Assembly: GCF_019457945.1 (NCBI RefSeq)
Contig: NZ_JAHZSU010000002.1
Span: 124,001-188,000, forward strand
Direction of reading: 5' to 3'
DNA length: 64,000 bases
Source of the DNA: Ornithinimicrobium laminariae
Lineage (GTDB): Bacteria; Actinomycetota; Actinomycetes; Actinomycetales; Dermatophilaceae
The position numbers were made by a program, and so were the translations under genes. Every line of letters begins with the position of its first letter. The first letter of the stretch is position 1. Below are positions 1 through 7,312 of the stretch, piece after piece. Under the pieces are notes generated by a model. The model was not told the origin of the DNA. It saw nothing but the letters and a program-made list of their open reading frames with translations, and did no database searches.

Positions 1-788
1 ACCAGGAGCGGCAGCAGTTGGTGCAGGCCGAGGCGTTCTTGCCACCCGTCAGGCAGAGGCAAAACCTCGTTGTAGGCGTCAAATGTCTCTTGGGAGAAGC
101 CGCCAAAGAGCGTCATCATGCCAAAGTCCAACTCGCGACTGCTCCAACTCACGGAGGGGTCAATCAGCCACGGCGTGCCGTTGACATCGCGCAAGCGGTT
201 GCCCGACCAGAGGTCGCCGTGCACCAAGGATGGCGGCTCGAATGGGCCGACTACTTCGTCGCCATGCAAGATCAGCAGATCGATCAGCGACATCAACGAC
301 TCCGGCAACCGGCGTTGCATAACGCACCGCTGAGCCAGCGGGCGCACTCGCCCAGCCAAATAGCTCCGAGCCCACGTCTCGGCTGGCTCCAGAGTCACTT
401 CCACTGAGCCCACATAACTGAGGGAGTTGTCGTCAATGGAGCCGAACCGCTCACCGCGCACTGAGTGCAAACGGGCCAGACCAGCACCAAAGGCCGCGTC
501 GTTGTGGCGACGGCGAGTGTCGACCTCAACCCACTCCAGCACCAGGCCAGACTCCTCGACGGCCAAGACCTCGGGGACTGCCATCGCACCGGCCTCCCGC
601 AGCGCAACCAGCCCCGCGGCCTCCCGCTCAAAAAGCCCAGGCGGCGCGTTGTGGATGCATTTGGCAAAGACCAAGCCATCGGTGGTCTCCACCCGGTAGG
701 CTTCGGCGATTCCACCCCCAGCGACCGGAGAAATGCGTCGGATCCGAGCCGGGTCAATCAACTCTTCAGGTAACCCGCCAAAGCTCAT
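1..788 (-). CDS. Fructosamine kinase family protein (3' end outside window)
   Basis: Predicted ketosamine-3-kinase (FN3K family), which phosphorylates sugar adducts on amines so that they break down; cytosolic. About 262 residues are present and the C-terminus is cut by the window edge. Visible features are a glycine-rich ATP-loop segment (residues 22-33, VAGGGIAEAYRV), a probable ATP-binding lysine in FAKC (residue 43), the catalytic loop HGDLWSGN (190-197), a metal-binding-type IDPS (209-212) and EFDFGMM (219-225). The ATG overlaps the stop of the upstream phosphatase gene by 4 nt (ATGA), which fixes the start and implies translational coupling. In bacteria this family often acts on ribulosamines or erythrulosamines rather than fructosamine; the substrate here is not determined. 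Confidence 0.88.
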   Translation of the reverse strand, partial: MSFGGLPEELIDPARIRRISPVAGGGIAEAYRVETTDGLVFAKCIHNAPPGLFEREAAGLVALREAGAMAVPEVLAVEESGLVLEWVEVDTRRRHNDAAFGAGLARLHSVRGERFGSIDDNSLSYVGSVEVTLEPAETWARSYLAGRVRPLAQRCVMQRRLPESLMSLIDLLILHGDEVVGPFEPPSLVHGDLWSGNRLRDVNGTPWLIDPSVSWSSRELDFGMMTLFGGFSQETFDAYNEVLPLPDGWQERLGLHQLLPLL

Positions 789-1288
789 CGATCGTCTCCA
801 ACGCTGGCCCGGCCCGCCACGGAGCCGTTTTGAATAGCGGCCACGAGACCGGCAGCAGCTGGCTCCAGTTGGTCAAACATGGCGGAGAAGGCCTGCTGTG
901 GTTTGCCGTAGGGATCAGGCACATCAAGCACACCCGTGCGCTGCACATCAGGGGCGAACTGTCCCATTCGCACAACCTTGTCGCGAGACTCTCGATCCGG
1001 GGCAAGGTCAAGCAGGTCCGACACGTTGGAAGAGTCCATCGCTACGACGACGTCAAAGCGCCCAAAGTCAGACGAGGTGAACTGTTGGCCTAAGTGATCG
1101 ACAGCGATATCGCGCGATCGCGCCTCCTGCCGAGTCCCCTGATGAGGCTGCTCCCCGATGTGCCACGACCCGGTCCCGGCCGACTCAATCTCGACATCCA
1201 GCCCGGCCTGCTGCGCTTGAGCAGCAAAGATTGCCTCGGCAGCAGGTGAACGACAGATATTGCCCAAGCAGACAAAAACGATGCGCAT
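785..1288 (-). CDS. Low-molecular-weight protein-tyrosine-phosphatase family
   Basis: A 167-residue cytosolic phosphatase of the LMW-PTP family. The signature P-loop CLGNICRS lies at residues 7-14 (CX5R(S/T)), and the general-acid motif DPYG is at about 125-128. The length is typical. The start ATG at 1288 gives the usual MRIVFVCLGN opening; the frame stays open upstream but has no family similarity there. The gene is the first of a two-gene operon with the FN3K-family kinase (4-nt overlap). That neighbour suggests it may dephosphorylate sugar-phosphate adducts on proteins instead of, or as well as, phosphotyrosine. It diverges from korA, 94 bp away. The family call is firm, the substrate is inferred. 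Confidence 0.92.
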   Translation of the reverse strand: MRIVFVCLGNICRSPAAEAIFAAQAQQAGLDVEIESAGTGSWHIGEQPHQGTRQEARSRDIAVDHLGQQFTSSDFGRFDVVVAMDSSNVSDLLDLAPDRESRDKVVRMGQFAPDVQRTGVLDVPDPYGKPQQAFSAMFDQLEPAAAGLVAAIQNGSVAGRASVGDDR

Positions 1289-1354
1289 GGGACCAGTTTG
1301 CACTACGCAACGCCCCGACAGCGGAAGGGCCACCGCCCGGGCAATGTGCACTAA

Positions 1355-1370
1355 CCTACGGTCCCGTAGG
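1355..1370. promoter_or_regulatory. Perfect inverted repeat just upstream of korA
   Basis: CCTACGG-TC-CCGTAGG has two perfect 7-nt arms around a 2-nt spacer. It ends 12 nt before the korA ATG and partly covers the only purine-rich ribosome-binding sequence (AGGA). It could be an operator in the korA/phosphatase divergent promoter region or an RNA hairpin over the ribosome binding site. The regulator is unknown. Confidence 0.45.
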
Positions 1371-1382
1371 ATAGTGGCCATC

Positions 1383-3263
1383 ATGAGTAGTAAGCCCACA
1401 CGCCGGTTGGACCGGGTCATCATCCGATTCGCCGGAGACTCCGGCGATGGCATGCAACTCACAGGTGATCGCTTCACCTCAGAGACGGCTGCCCTCGGCA
1501 ATGACCTGTCCACATTGCCCAACTTCCCCGCCGAAATTCGCGCTCCCCAGGGAACGCTGCCGGGCGTCTCCAGTTTTCAGTTGCACTTTGCTGACCACGA
1601 GATCTCGACCCCCGGCGATGCCCCCGATGTGTTGGTCGCGATGAACCCGGCGGCGCTCAAGGCGACCCTGCAAGACGTTCCTCGTGGTGCCGTGCTGATC
1701 ATCAACACCGATGAGTTCAGCAAGCGCAACCTCGCCAAGGCCGGGTATGACGTCAACCCCCTTGACGACGGATCGCTTGAGTCGTGGCACGTGCACGCAC
1801 TTCCGCTGACCTCTATGACTGTTGAAGCCCTGGCTGACTTTGGCCTGACTCGCAAAGAAAAGGAGCGGGCAAAAAACATGCTCGCCCTGGGCTTGCTGTC
1901 TTGGCTCTACTCCCGCCCGCTTGACGGCACTGAGTCGTTCCTGAAGGCAAAGTTCGCCAAGGTCCCCGAGATCCGCGAAGCTAACCTCACCGCTCTGCGG
2001 GCCGGGCACGCCTATGGCGAAACCACCGAAGACTTCGCTGTCCGATTTGAGGTCGCTGCTGCTCCGATGCGCGCTGGCGTCTACCGGACCATGACAGGCA
2101 GCCAGGCCATGGCGCTTGGCCTGGTCGCGTCGGCGCACCGCTCGGGGCTCCCCCTCGTGCTGGGTTCCTACCCGATCACCCCAGCCTCCGACATCCTGCA
2201 CACGCTCTCAGCGCTCAAGCGCTATAACATCACCACACTTCAGGCCGAGGACGAGATCGGAGCCGTCGGCATGGCGCTCGGCGCTTCCTTCGGCGGCGCC
2301 CTTGGCGTGACGACGACGTCTGGCCCCGGCTTGGCGCTCAAAGCCGAGACGATTGGCTTGGCTGTCTCGACCGAGTTGCCGATGGTCATCATCGACGTTC
2401 AGCGTGGCGGGCCTTCCACCGGCCTGCCGACCAAGACTGAGCAGTCTGACCTGCTGCAGGCCATGTTCGGCCGCAATGGTGAGTCCCCCGTCGCGGTCAT
2501 CGCGCCACAGTCGCCCACCGATTGCTTCGACTCTGCCGTGGAAGCAATCCGGATTGCCACGACATACCGCACTCCGGTGATTGTGCTGTCCGATGGCTAC
2601 CTGGCTAATGGCTCCGAGCCCTGGAACGTGCCGAATGTCGAAGACCTGCCTGGTCTTGATGTCGAGTTCGCTACCGAAACAAATGGCACAGACCCCAAGG
2701 GCAAGGATGTCTTCCACCCGTTCTTGCGCGATAACGAGACATTGGCCCGTCCTTGGGCTATCCCGGGCACCGCTGGCCTAGAGCACCGGATCGGCGGCAT
2801 CGAAAAGGCCGACGTCACCGGTCACATCTCCTACGACCCGGACAACCACGACAAGATGGTGCGTCTGCGTCAGGCCAAAATCGACGGCATCGCCAACACG
2901 ATTGAGCCGCTCGAAGTTGATGACCCCACGGGCAACGCACGAGTGCTGGTGCTGGGTTGGGGTTCAACCTTTGGCCCGATTTCTGCAGCAGTTCGCCTCA
3001 CTCGGGCGGCCGGGACATCCATTGCGGTGGCTCACCTGCGTCACCTCAATCCCTTCCCGAGCAACCTCGAAGAGGTGCTGCGCTCATACAACCGCGTGGT
3101 GGTGCCCGAGATGAACCTGGGCCAACTCGCGATGCTGCTGCGCGCAAAGTTCCTGATCGACGTGAAGTCACACACTGCCGTCCGTGGGTTGCCGTTCTCC
3201 TCGGCTGACCTGGCGCAGGTGCTGCATGAGCACGTCCTGCACAACGAGGAGGGCACGGCATGA
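1383..3263 (+). CDS. korA: 2-oxoglutarate:ferredoxin oxidoreductase, alpha/gamma subunit
   Basis: A 626-residue subunit that, with KorB, oxidatively decarboxylates 2-oxoglutarate (or a related 2-oxoacid) to the acyl-CoA and reduces ferredoxin. An N-terminal gamma domain starts at IIRFAGDSGDGMQLTG; the alpha (pyrimidine-binding) domain follows from about residue 225, with YPITPASDILHTL and QAEDEIGAVGMALGASFGGA. This fused gamma-alpha layout is usual for actinobacterial KorA. The ATG at 1383 was chosen because the family similarity starts there; a GTG at 1374 is in frame and possible. The stop overlaps korB by 4 nt. No ferredoxin gene is adjacent. Specificity for 2-oxoglutarate is inferred from family resemblance. 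Confidence 0.93.
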   Translation: MSSKPTRRLDRVIIRFAGDSGDGMQLTGDRFTSETAALGNDLSTLPNFPAEIRAPQGTLPGVSSFQLHFADHEISTPGDAPDVLVAMNPAALKATLQDVPRGAVLIINTDEFSKRNLAKAGYDVNPLDDGSLESWHVHALPLTSMTVEALADFGLTRKEKERAKNMLALGLLSWLYSRPLDGTESFLKAKFAKVPEIREANLTALRAGHAYGETTEDFAVRFEVAAAPMRAGVYRTMTGSQAMALGLVASAHRSGLPLVLGSYPITPASDILHTLSALKRYNITTLQAEDEIGAVGMALGASFGGALGVTTTSGPGLALKAETIGLAVSTELPMVIIDVQRGGPSTGLPTKTEQSDLLQAMFGRNGESPVAVIAPQSPTDCFDSAVEAIRIATTYRTPVIVLSDGYLANGSEPWNVPNVEDLPGLDVEFATETNGTDPKGKDVFHPFLRDNETLARPWAIPGTAGLEHRIGGIEKADVTGHISYDPDNHDKMVRLRQAKIDGIANTIEPLEVDDPTGNARVLVLGWGSTFGPISAAVRLTRAAGTSIAVAHLRHLNPFPSNLEEVLRSYNRVVVPEMNLGQLAMLLRAKFLIDVKSHTAVRGLPFSSADLAQVLHEHVLHNEEGTA

Positions 3264-4336
3264 GCATTGACATTGGTATGCCCGGCTCCGGCACGCATGG
3301 AGTCCCCCGGGTCGACGAGGAAGCGCCCAAGCAAACCAAGAAGGAATTCACCTCCGACCAAGAGGTGCGTTGGTGCCCTGGGTGCGGTGACTACGCGGTT
3401 TTGGCCTCGGTGCAGGGCTTCCTGCCCGACCTGGGCCTAAAGCGCGAAAACATCGTCTTCATCTCCGGCATTGGCTGCTCTTCGCGTTTCCCGTATTACC
3501 TGGACACCTTTGGTATGCACTCGATCCACGGGCGTGCCCCGGCGATTGCTACTGGACTGGCCACCGCTCGCGAGGATCTGTCCGTGTGGGTTGTCACCGG
3601 CGATGGCGACGCGTTGAGCATCGGCGGAAACCACCTGATCCACGCCATGCGCCGCAACGTCAACATGACGATCTTGCTGTTCAACAACAAGATCTACGGC
3701 CTGACGAAGGGGCAGTATTCGCCGACCTCGGACGTGGGCGCAGTCACCAAGTCCACCCCGGTTGGCTCGGTTGACCACCCCTTCAACCCGGTTTCCCTTG
3801 CCCTGGGCGCCGAAGCCACCTTTGTGGGCCGCACCTTGGACTCCGACCGGGCCCACCTGACCAAGGTCCTGAAGGCTGCAGCCGAACACCGCGGCACCTC
3901 GCTGGTTGAGATTTATCAGAACTGCCCGATTTTCAACGACGGCGCGTTCCAGTTGATCAAGGACCGCGACGAAGGCAAGGCGCGTCTGGCGCACTTGGTT
4001 GATGGCGAGCAGATCAAGGTCGGCGAAGACCACGTGGTGGTCCGCAACGGCTCCGGTATGAAGGTTGTCCCGGCTGACGAAGCCGACGAGGCCGACATCG
4101 TGGTGCACGATGCTACGGCGGCCGACCCGAGTCAGGCCTTCGCGCTCTCGCGCCTAGATGACGGCACGATGGCACATGTGCCAATGGGCATTTTCCGCAA
4201 TGTTGAGCGTCCAACCTATGACGACCAGGTGCGCGCCCAGGTTGAGGGCGTTCGCGCCTCCGCCGGTGGACCGGCCAGTGACGATGACTTGCAGGCACTC
4301 CTGCACGGGCAGGACACCTGGACCGTGAACGGGTGA
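3260..4336 (+). CDS. korB: 2-oxoglutarate:ferredoxin oxidoreductase, beta subunit
   Basis: A 358-residue thiamine-diphosphate-binding partner of KorA. The cluster ligand segment WCPGCGDY (Cys39, Cys42) and GIGCSSRFPYY are present. The TPP motif begins TGDGDALSIGGNH, followed by NNKIYGLTKGQYSPTS. The start ATG is inside the korA stop (ATGA overlap), so the two subunits are translationally coupled. The C-terminal ~75 residues form an acidic, family-typical tail. In actinomycetes this enzyme can substitute for or supplement the NAD-linked 2-oxoglutarate dehydrogenase in the TCA cycle. A rarD-type gene follows with a GTGA overlap. Confidence 0.94.
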   Translation: MSIDIGMPGSGTHGVPRVDEEAPKQTKKEFTSDQEVRWCPGCGDYAVLASVQGFLPDLGLKRENIVFISGIGCSSRFPYYLDTFGMHSIHGRAPAIATGLATAREDLSVWVVTGDGDALSIGGNHLIHAMRRNVNMTILLFNNKIYGLTKGQYSPTSDVGAVTKSTPVGSVDHPFNPVSLALGAEATFVGRTLDSDRAHLTKVLKAAAEHRGTSLVEIYQNCPIFNDGAFQLIKDRDEGKARLAHLVDGEQIKVGEDHVVVRNGSGMKVVPADEADEADIVVHDATAADPSQAFALSRLDDGTMAHVPMGIFRNVERPTYDDQVRAQVEGVRASAGGPASDDDLQALLHGQDTWTVNG

Positions 4337-5313
4337 CATCACAGTCCTCATCGCAAAGCGCTAGCGAGGCGGCCGAACAAGCCAGCCTCGACGCTATGAC
4401 CAAGTCGAAGGGCACGCTCTACGGCCTGGCTGCATACGGACTGTGGGGCCTGTTCCCGCTGTATCTCAACCTGCTGCGCCCAGCCGGTGCCGTCGAAGTC
4501 CTGGCCAACCGTGTTTTGTGGTCGCTCATGCTGTGCCTGGGCATATTGGCGGTCATGGGGCGCTTGCGCTGGATTGGCGCCCTCGTGCGTCGACCGCGAG
4601 TGCTGCTCGGCGTGACGACGGCTGGCATCTTGATTGCCTGCAATTGGACGATCTACACCTTTGCCGTGTTGGCCGACCGGGTCACCGAAGCATCATTGGG
4701 CTATTTTTTGAATCCCCTGGTCACCGTGGCTCTCGGGGTGATTCTGCTGCACGAAAAGCTGCGACGAGCCCAATGGGTTGCCGTCGGCATTGGCGCCATC
4801 GCGGCGATCTATCTCACGGTCGACTTTGGTGGGCCGCCCTGGGTCTCGATCAGTCTCGCCTTAAGCTTTGCTACCTATGGCTTGGTGAAAAAGAAGGTCG
4901 GCAACTCGCTGTCGGCGCTGCAGTCGCTCACTGCTGAGACCATCGTCATTGCGCCTGCTGCAGCCATCGCCATTGCGGTGTTGGCGCAACAGGGCAACCT
5001 GACGTTTGGCAACGAGGGTTGGGTGCACGCTTTGCTGCTGGCCGGCGCGGGTGTCGCCACGACCGTGCCGCTGTTGCTCTTTGCTGGTGCGGCCAGACGG
5101 GTGCCGCTGACGACCATCGGCTTGCTGCAGTTCATCACTCCGGTCGCGCAGTTGCTGACTGCTGTCTTCTTGCTGGGCGAGGCGATGGAGCCTTCCCGCT
5201 GGATCGGCTTTGCGATGGTCTGGGTCGCTCTGGCGGTGCTAAGTGCTGACTCCTTGGTCAGCGTTGGCCGTTCACGCCGACTCGCCCGCGCTGCTCGAGG
5301 CATGGCCACCTAG
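4333..5313 (+). CDS. rarD: RarD-type EamA family permease
   Basis: A 326-residue inner-membrane protein with about ten hydrophobic segments arranged as two EamA repeats. The N-terminus after a polar ~28-residue leader, GLAAYGLWGLFPLYLNLL, is typical of the RarD branch of the drug/metabolite transporter superfamily. The GTG start overlaps the korB stop (GTGA), so it belongs to the kor transcription unit. An internal ATG (residue 22) could also be the start. Substrates of RarD proteins are not established; the family is named for chloramphenicol-sensitivity phenotypes. Its functional link to KorAB is unknown. Confidence 0.85.
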   Translation: MTSQSSSQSASEAAEQASLDAMTKSKGTLYGLAAYGLWGLFPLYLNLLRPAGAVEVLANRVLWSLMLCLGILAVMGRLRWIGALVRRPRVLLGVTTAGILIACNWTIYTFAVLADRVTEASLGYFLNPLVTVALGVILLHEKLRRAQWVAVGIGAIAAIYLTVDFGGPPWVSISLALSFATYGLVKKKVGNSLSALQSLTAETIVIAPAAAIAIAVLAQQGNLTFGNEGWVHALLLAGAGVATTVPLLLFAGAARRVPLTTIGLLQFITPVAQLLTAVFLLGEAMEPSRWIGFAMVWVALAVLSADSLVSVGRSRRLARAARGMAT

Positions 5314-5323
5314 AATCGGCCCC

Positions 5324-6592
5324 ATGTCGCCTCGAGTGTTGCTTATTGCCTGGGGCTCACGTGGGGATGTTGCCCCCTTCGTCACCCTCGGCGTTGGCCT
5401 CAAAGAAGCGGGCTATGACGTCAGCGTGTTGGCTTCCCGCGACTTTGGCGAGTTTGTCGCCTCTGCCGGGCTGGGCTTTAAGGCCTTTGATGCCGATGTG
5501 CGAGCCCTCGCGGATTCGCCCACGGGCCGCGCGTGGTTGGGCGGCCATCCCACCATCGTCGGTGAAGGCTTGGCACTTAAGCGAGTCCTGGACGAGTTTG
5601 GGTCTCCGCTCATCGAAGGGCTCTGGGAGCATACGAGCCACGCCGACTTGCTGATCAGCGGGGTGCTCACCGCTGATGCCTGCTTTAGCCTCGCCGCTGC
5701 CCGGGGCCAACACCATGTGATCGGCCTGCTGGCACCGATTTGGCCCAGCAGCAATGGCCCCAGTTCGGTGGCCGCCCCCTTGAGCGGTCGCCGGTCTGCG
5801 ATCAACAGCATGGCAGGGTATGCGGCGCTGCGGGGCGCCTACCCGCTGATCAGCGTCCCAGGGGCGGAGATCCGCAAGCGATTGGGACATGACCGCACGA
5901 GTGCTGGTTGGTTTATCAAGGAGATGAAGGCAACACCGACGCTGTTAGCGGTCAGCCCCCACGTGGTGCCGCCACCCCCGGATCATCGGCAGATGAAGGT
6001 CAGCGGCTATTGGACTCCCTGGAGCACGAGCAGCGCGACTGAAGGACTGCGCGATGAGCTAGCGGCTGCCCGAAAGCACCACCCGGTCGTCTATTTAGGC
6101 TTTGGCAGCATGACCAGCGTCGACCCAACGGCCACCGCTGAGCTCCTGGCAGGGGCCGCCCGGCGCAGCGGCGTGCACGCTGTGATTCACAGCGGGTGGG
6201 CCGGTCTGGGCGAGCATCTCATTGGGATCGACAACGTCACCGTCGTCGACGACCTCCCCCACGATTGGCTGTTTGCCCAGTGCGATGCGGTCGTGCACCA
6301 CGGCGGGGCTGGCACGACTGCGTCGGCTTTACGGGCCGGGGTGCCCCAGGTGGTCGTCGGCCACATGGGCGATCAGTTCTATTGGGCCGAACGCGTGCAC
6401 CAGCTAGGCGTGGCGGCAACGCCGCTGAAGCGATCAGGGCTGAGCGCAGCGCGTTTGGCTGACCAGATCACGGCTGTTACTGCCGGGCCTGAGGCAGAGA
6501 CTCATGCCGCTGATGCGACTCGGGTGGCGGCAATGCTGGCTCACGAAGACGGGGGTGGCGCCGCGGTGAAAGCTATCCAGGGACTGCTGTGA
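5324..6592 (+). CDS. GT1-family glycosyltransferase (MGT/UGT type)
   Basis: A 422-residue nucleotide-sugar glycosyltransferase with the two-Rossmann GT-B layout. The N-terminus RVLLIAWGSRGDVAPFVTLG is characteristic of GT1 enzymes that glycosylate lipids, sterols or natural products. The C-terminal donor-site signature is AVVHHGGAGTTASALRAGVP followed by DQFYWAERVHQLGV. The ATG at 5324 matches the family start; the frame extends upstream into rarD without family similarity. It starts 10 nt after the rarD stop. The acceptor is unknown. No polyketide or peptide synthase genes are nearby, so a lipid or xenobiotic acceptor is as likely as an antibiotic. Confidence 0.85.
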   Translation: MSPRVLLIAWGSRGDVAPFVTLGVGLKEAGYDVSVLASRDFGEFVASAGLGFKAFDADVRALADSPTGRAWLGGHPTIVGEGLALKRVLDEFGSPLIEGLWEHTSHADLLISGVLTADACFSLAAARGQHHVIGLLAPIWPSSNGPSSVAAPLSGRRSAINSMAGYAALRGAYPLISVPGAEIRKRLGHDRTSAGWFIKEMKATPTLLAVSPHVVPPPPDHRQMKVSGYWTPWSTSSATEGLRDELAAARKHHPVVYLGFGSMTSVDPTATAELLAGAARRSGVHAVIHSGWAGLGEHLIGIDNVTVVDDLPHDWLFAQCDAVVHHGGAGTTASALRAGVPQVVVGHMGDQFYWAERVHQLGVAATPLKRSGLSAARLADQITAVTAGPEAETHAADATRVAAMLAHEDGGGAAVKAIQGLL

Positions 6593-6605
6593 TCTAGTTC
6601 ACCCC

Positions 6606-6628
6606 GTGCAAGTTTGCACACTGTGCAA
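6606..6628. promoter_or_regulatory. Likely TetR operator: three overlapping half-sites
   Basis: The sequence contains GTGCAA-GT-TTGCAC (6606-6619) and, sharing the central half-site, TTGCACA-C-TGTGCAA (6614-6628, perfect 7-nt arms). It sits directly upstream of the tetR gene and its MMPL exporter, where an autoregulatory operator is expected. Binding by the adjacent TetR protein is inferred. Confidence 0.6.
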
Positions 6629-6649
6629 TGTTTCACCAATGATGGACCT

Positions 6650-7273
6650 GTGACCCTTCTGACTTCTCGCCGCGAGCTCAACAAGCGACGCACTCGGGTA
6701 GCGATTCAGGAAGCAGTCCTGCAGGCCGCTGCCGAGCATGGTTTTGACCACGTCACCGCCGATGACGTAGCCGAGCGAGCCGGTGTCTCACGCCGCACGT
6801 TCTTCAACTATTACAGCGGCTTGGATGCTGTCGTTGCCGATGCCACCCAGGTGCCGATGCGCGGCATTGCCGAAGTCTTCCTTGCCCGCCCGGCCTCCGA
6901 AGATCCACTGCTGGCGCTGATCAACTCCTTAGATGACGCCATGCCGGAGAGCCTGGCTCGCTGGTGCGCTGCGCCCGGCTTCCCGGAGGACCCCCATCAC
7001 GAGTTGCATGGCAAAGTCTGGCAACGGCATACCGAATGGGTGTCTGAGATGTTGCGACAACGCGTCGGCAAGGAAGCCCATGACCTCTACGTCAGCACGC
7101 TCAGCACGACAGTGCTGCACGTCTTCGAAGCCGCGCAGATCACCTGGATGACCAAGTGCCGCGGCGCGATTGACGTGCCGGCCCGCCAAGCGTTTACCGC
7201 CGAAGTGCGAACAGCCCTCACCTTTGCTCGCGATGGTTGGCGCACCGTGCCGCCAGCCTCACCCACGACCTGA
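6650..7273 (+). CDS. TetR family transcriptional regulator
   Basis: A 207-residue one-component repressor. The N-terminal helix-turn-helix is clear: AIQEAVLQAAAEHGFDHVTA then DVAERAGVSRRTFFNYYSG. The ligand-binding C-terminal half is divergent, as usual in the family. The GTG at 6650 is preferred: an upstream TTG at 6614 would place the start inside the operator-like repeat. The next gene, an MMPL exporter, follows 39 nt downstream, so this is probably its local repressor and is co-transcribed with it. The inducer is unknown. Confidence 0.88.
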   Translation: MTLLTSRRELNKRRTRVAIQEAVLQAAAEHGFDHVTADDVAERAGVSRRTFFNYYSGLDAVVADATQVPMRGIAEVFLARPASEDPLLALINSLDDAMPESLARWCAAPGFPEDPHHELHGKVWQRHTEWVSEMLRQRVGKEAHDLYVSTLSTTVLHVFEAAQITWMTKCRGAIDVPARQAFTAEVRTALTFARDGWRTVPPASPTT

Positions 7274-7312
7274 ACACCCCCGCCCCTCGTTACTTTCCGA
7301 AAGGAAGCCGTC

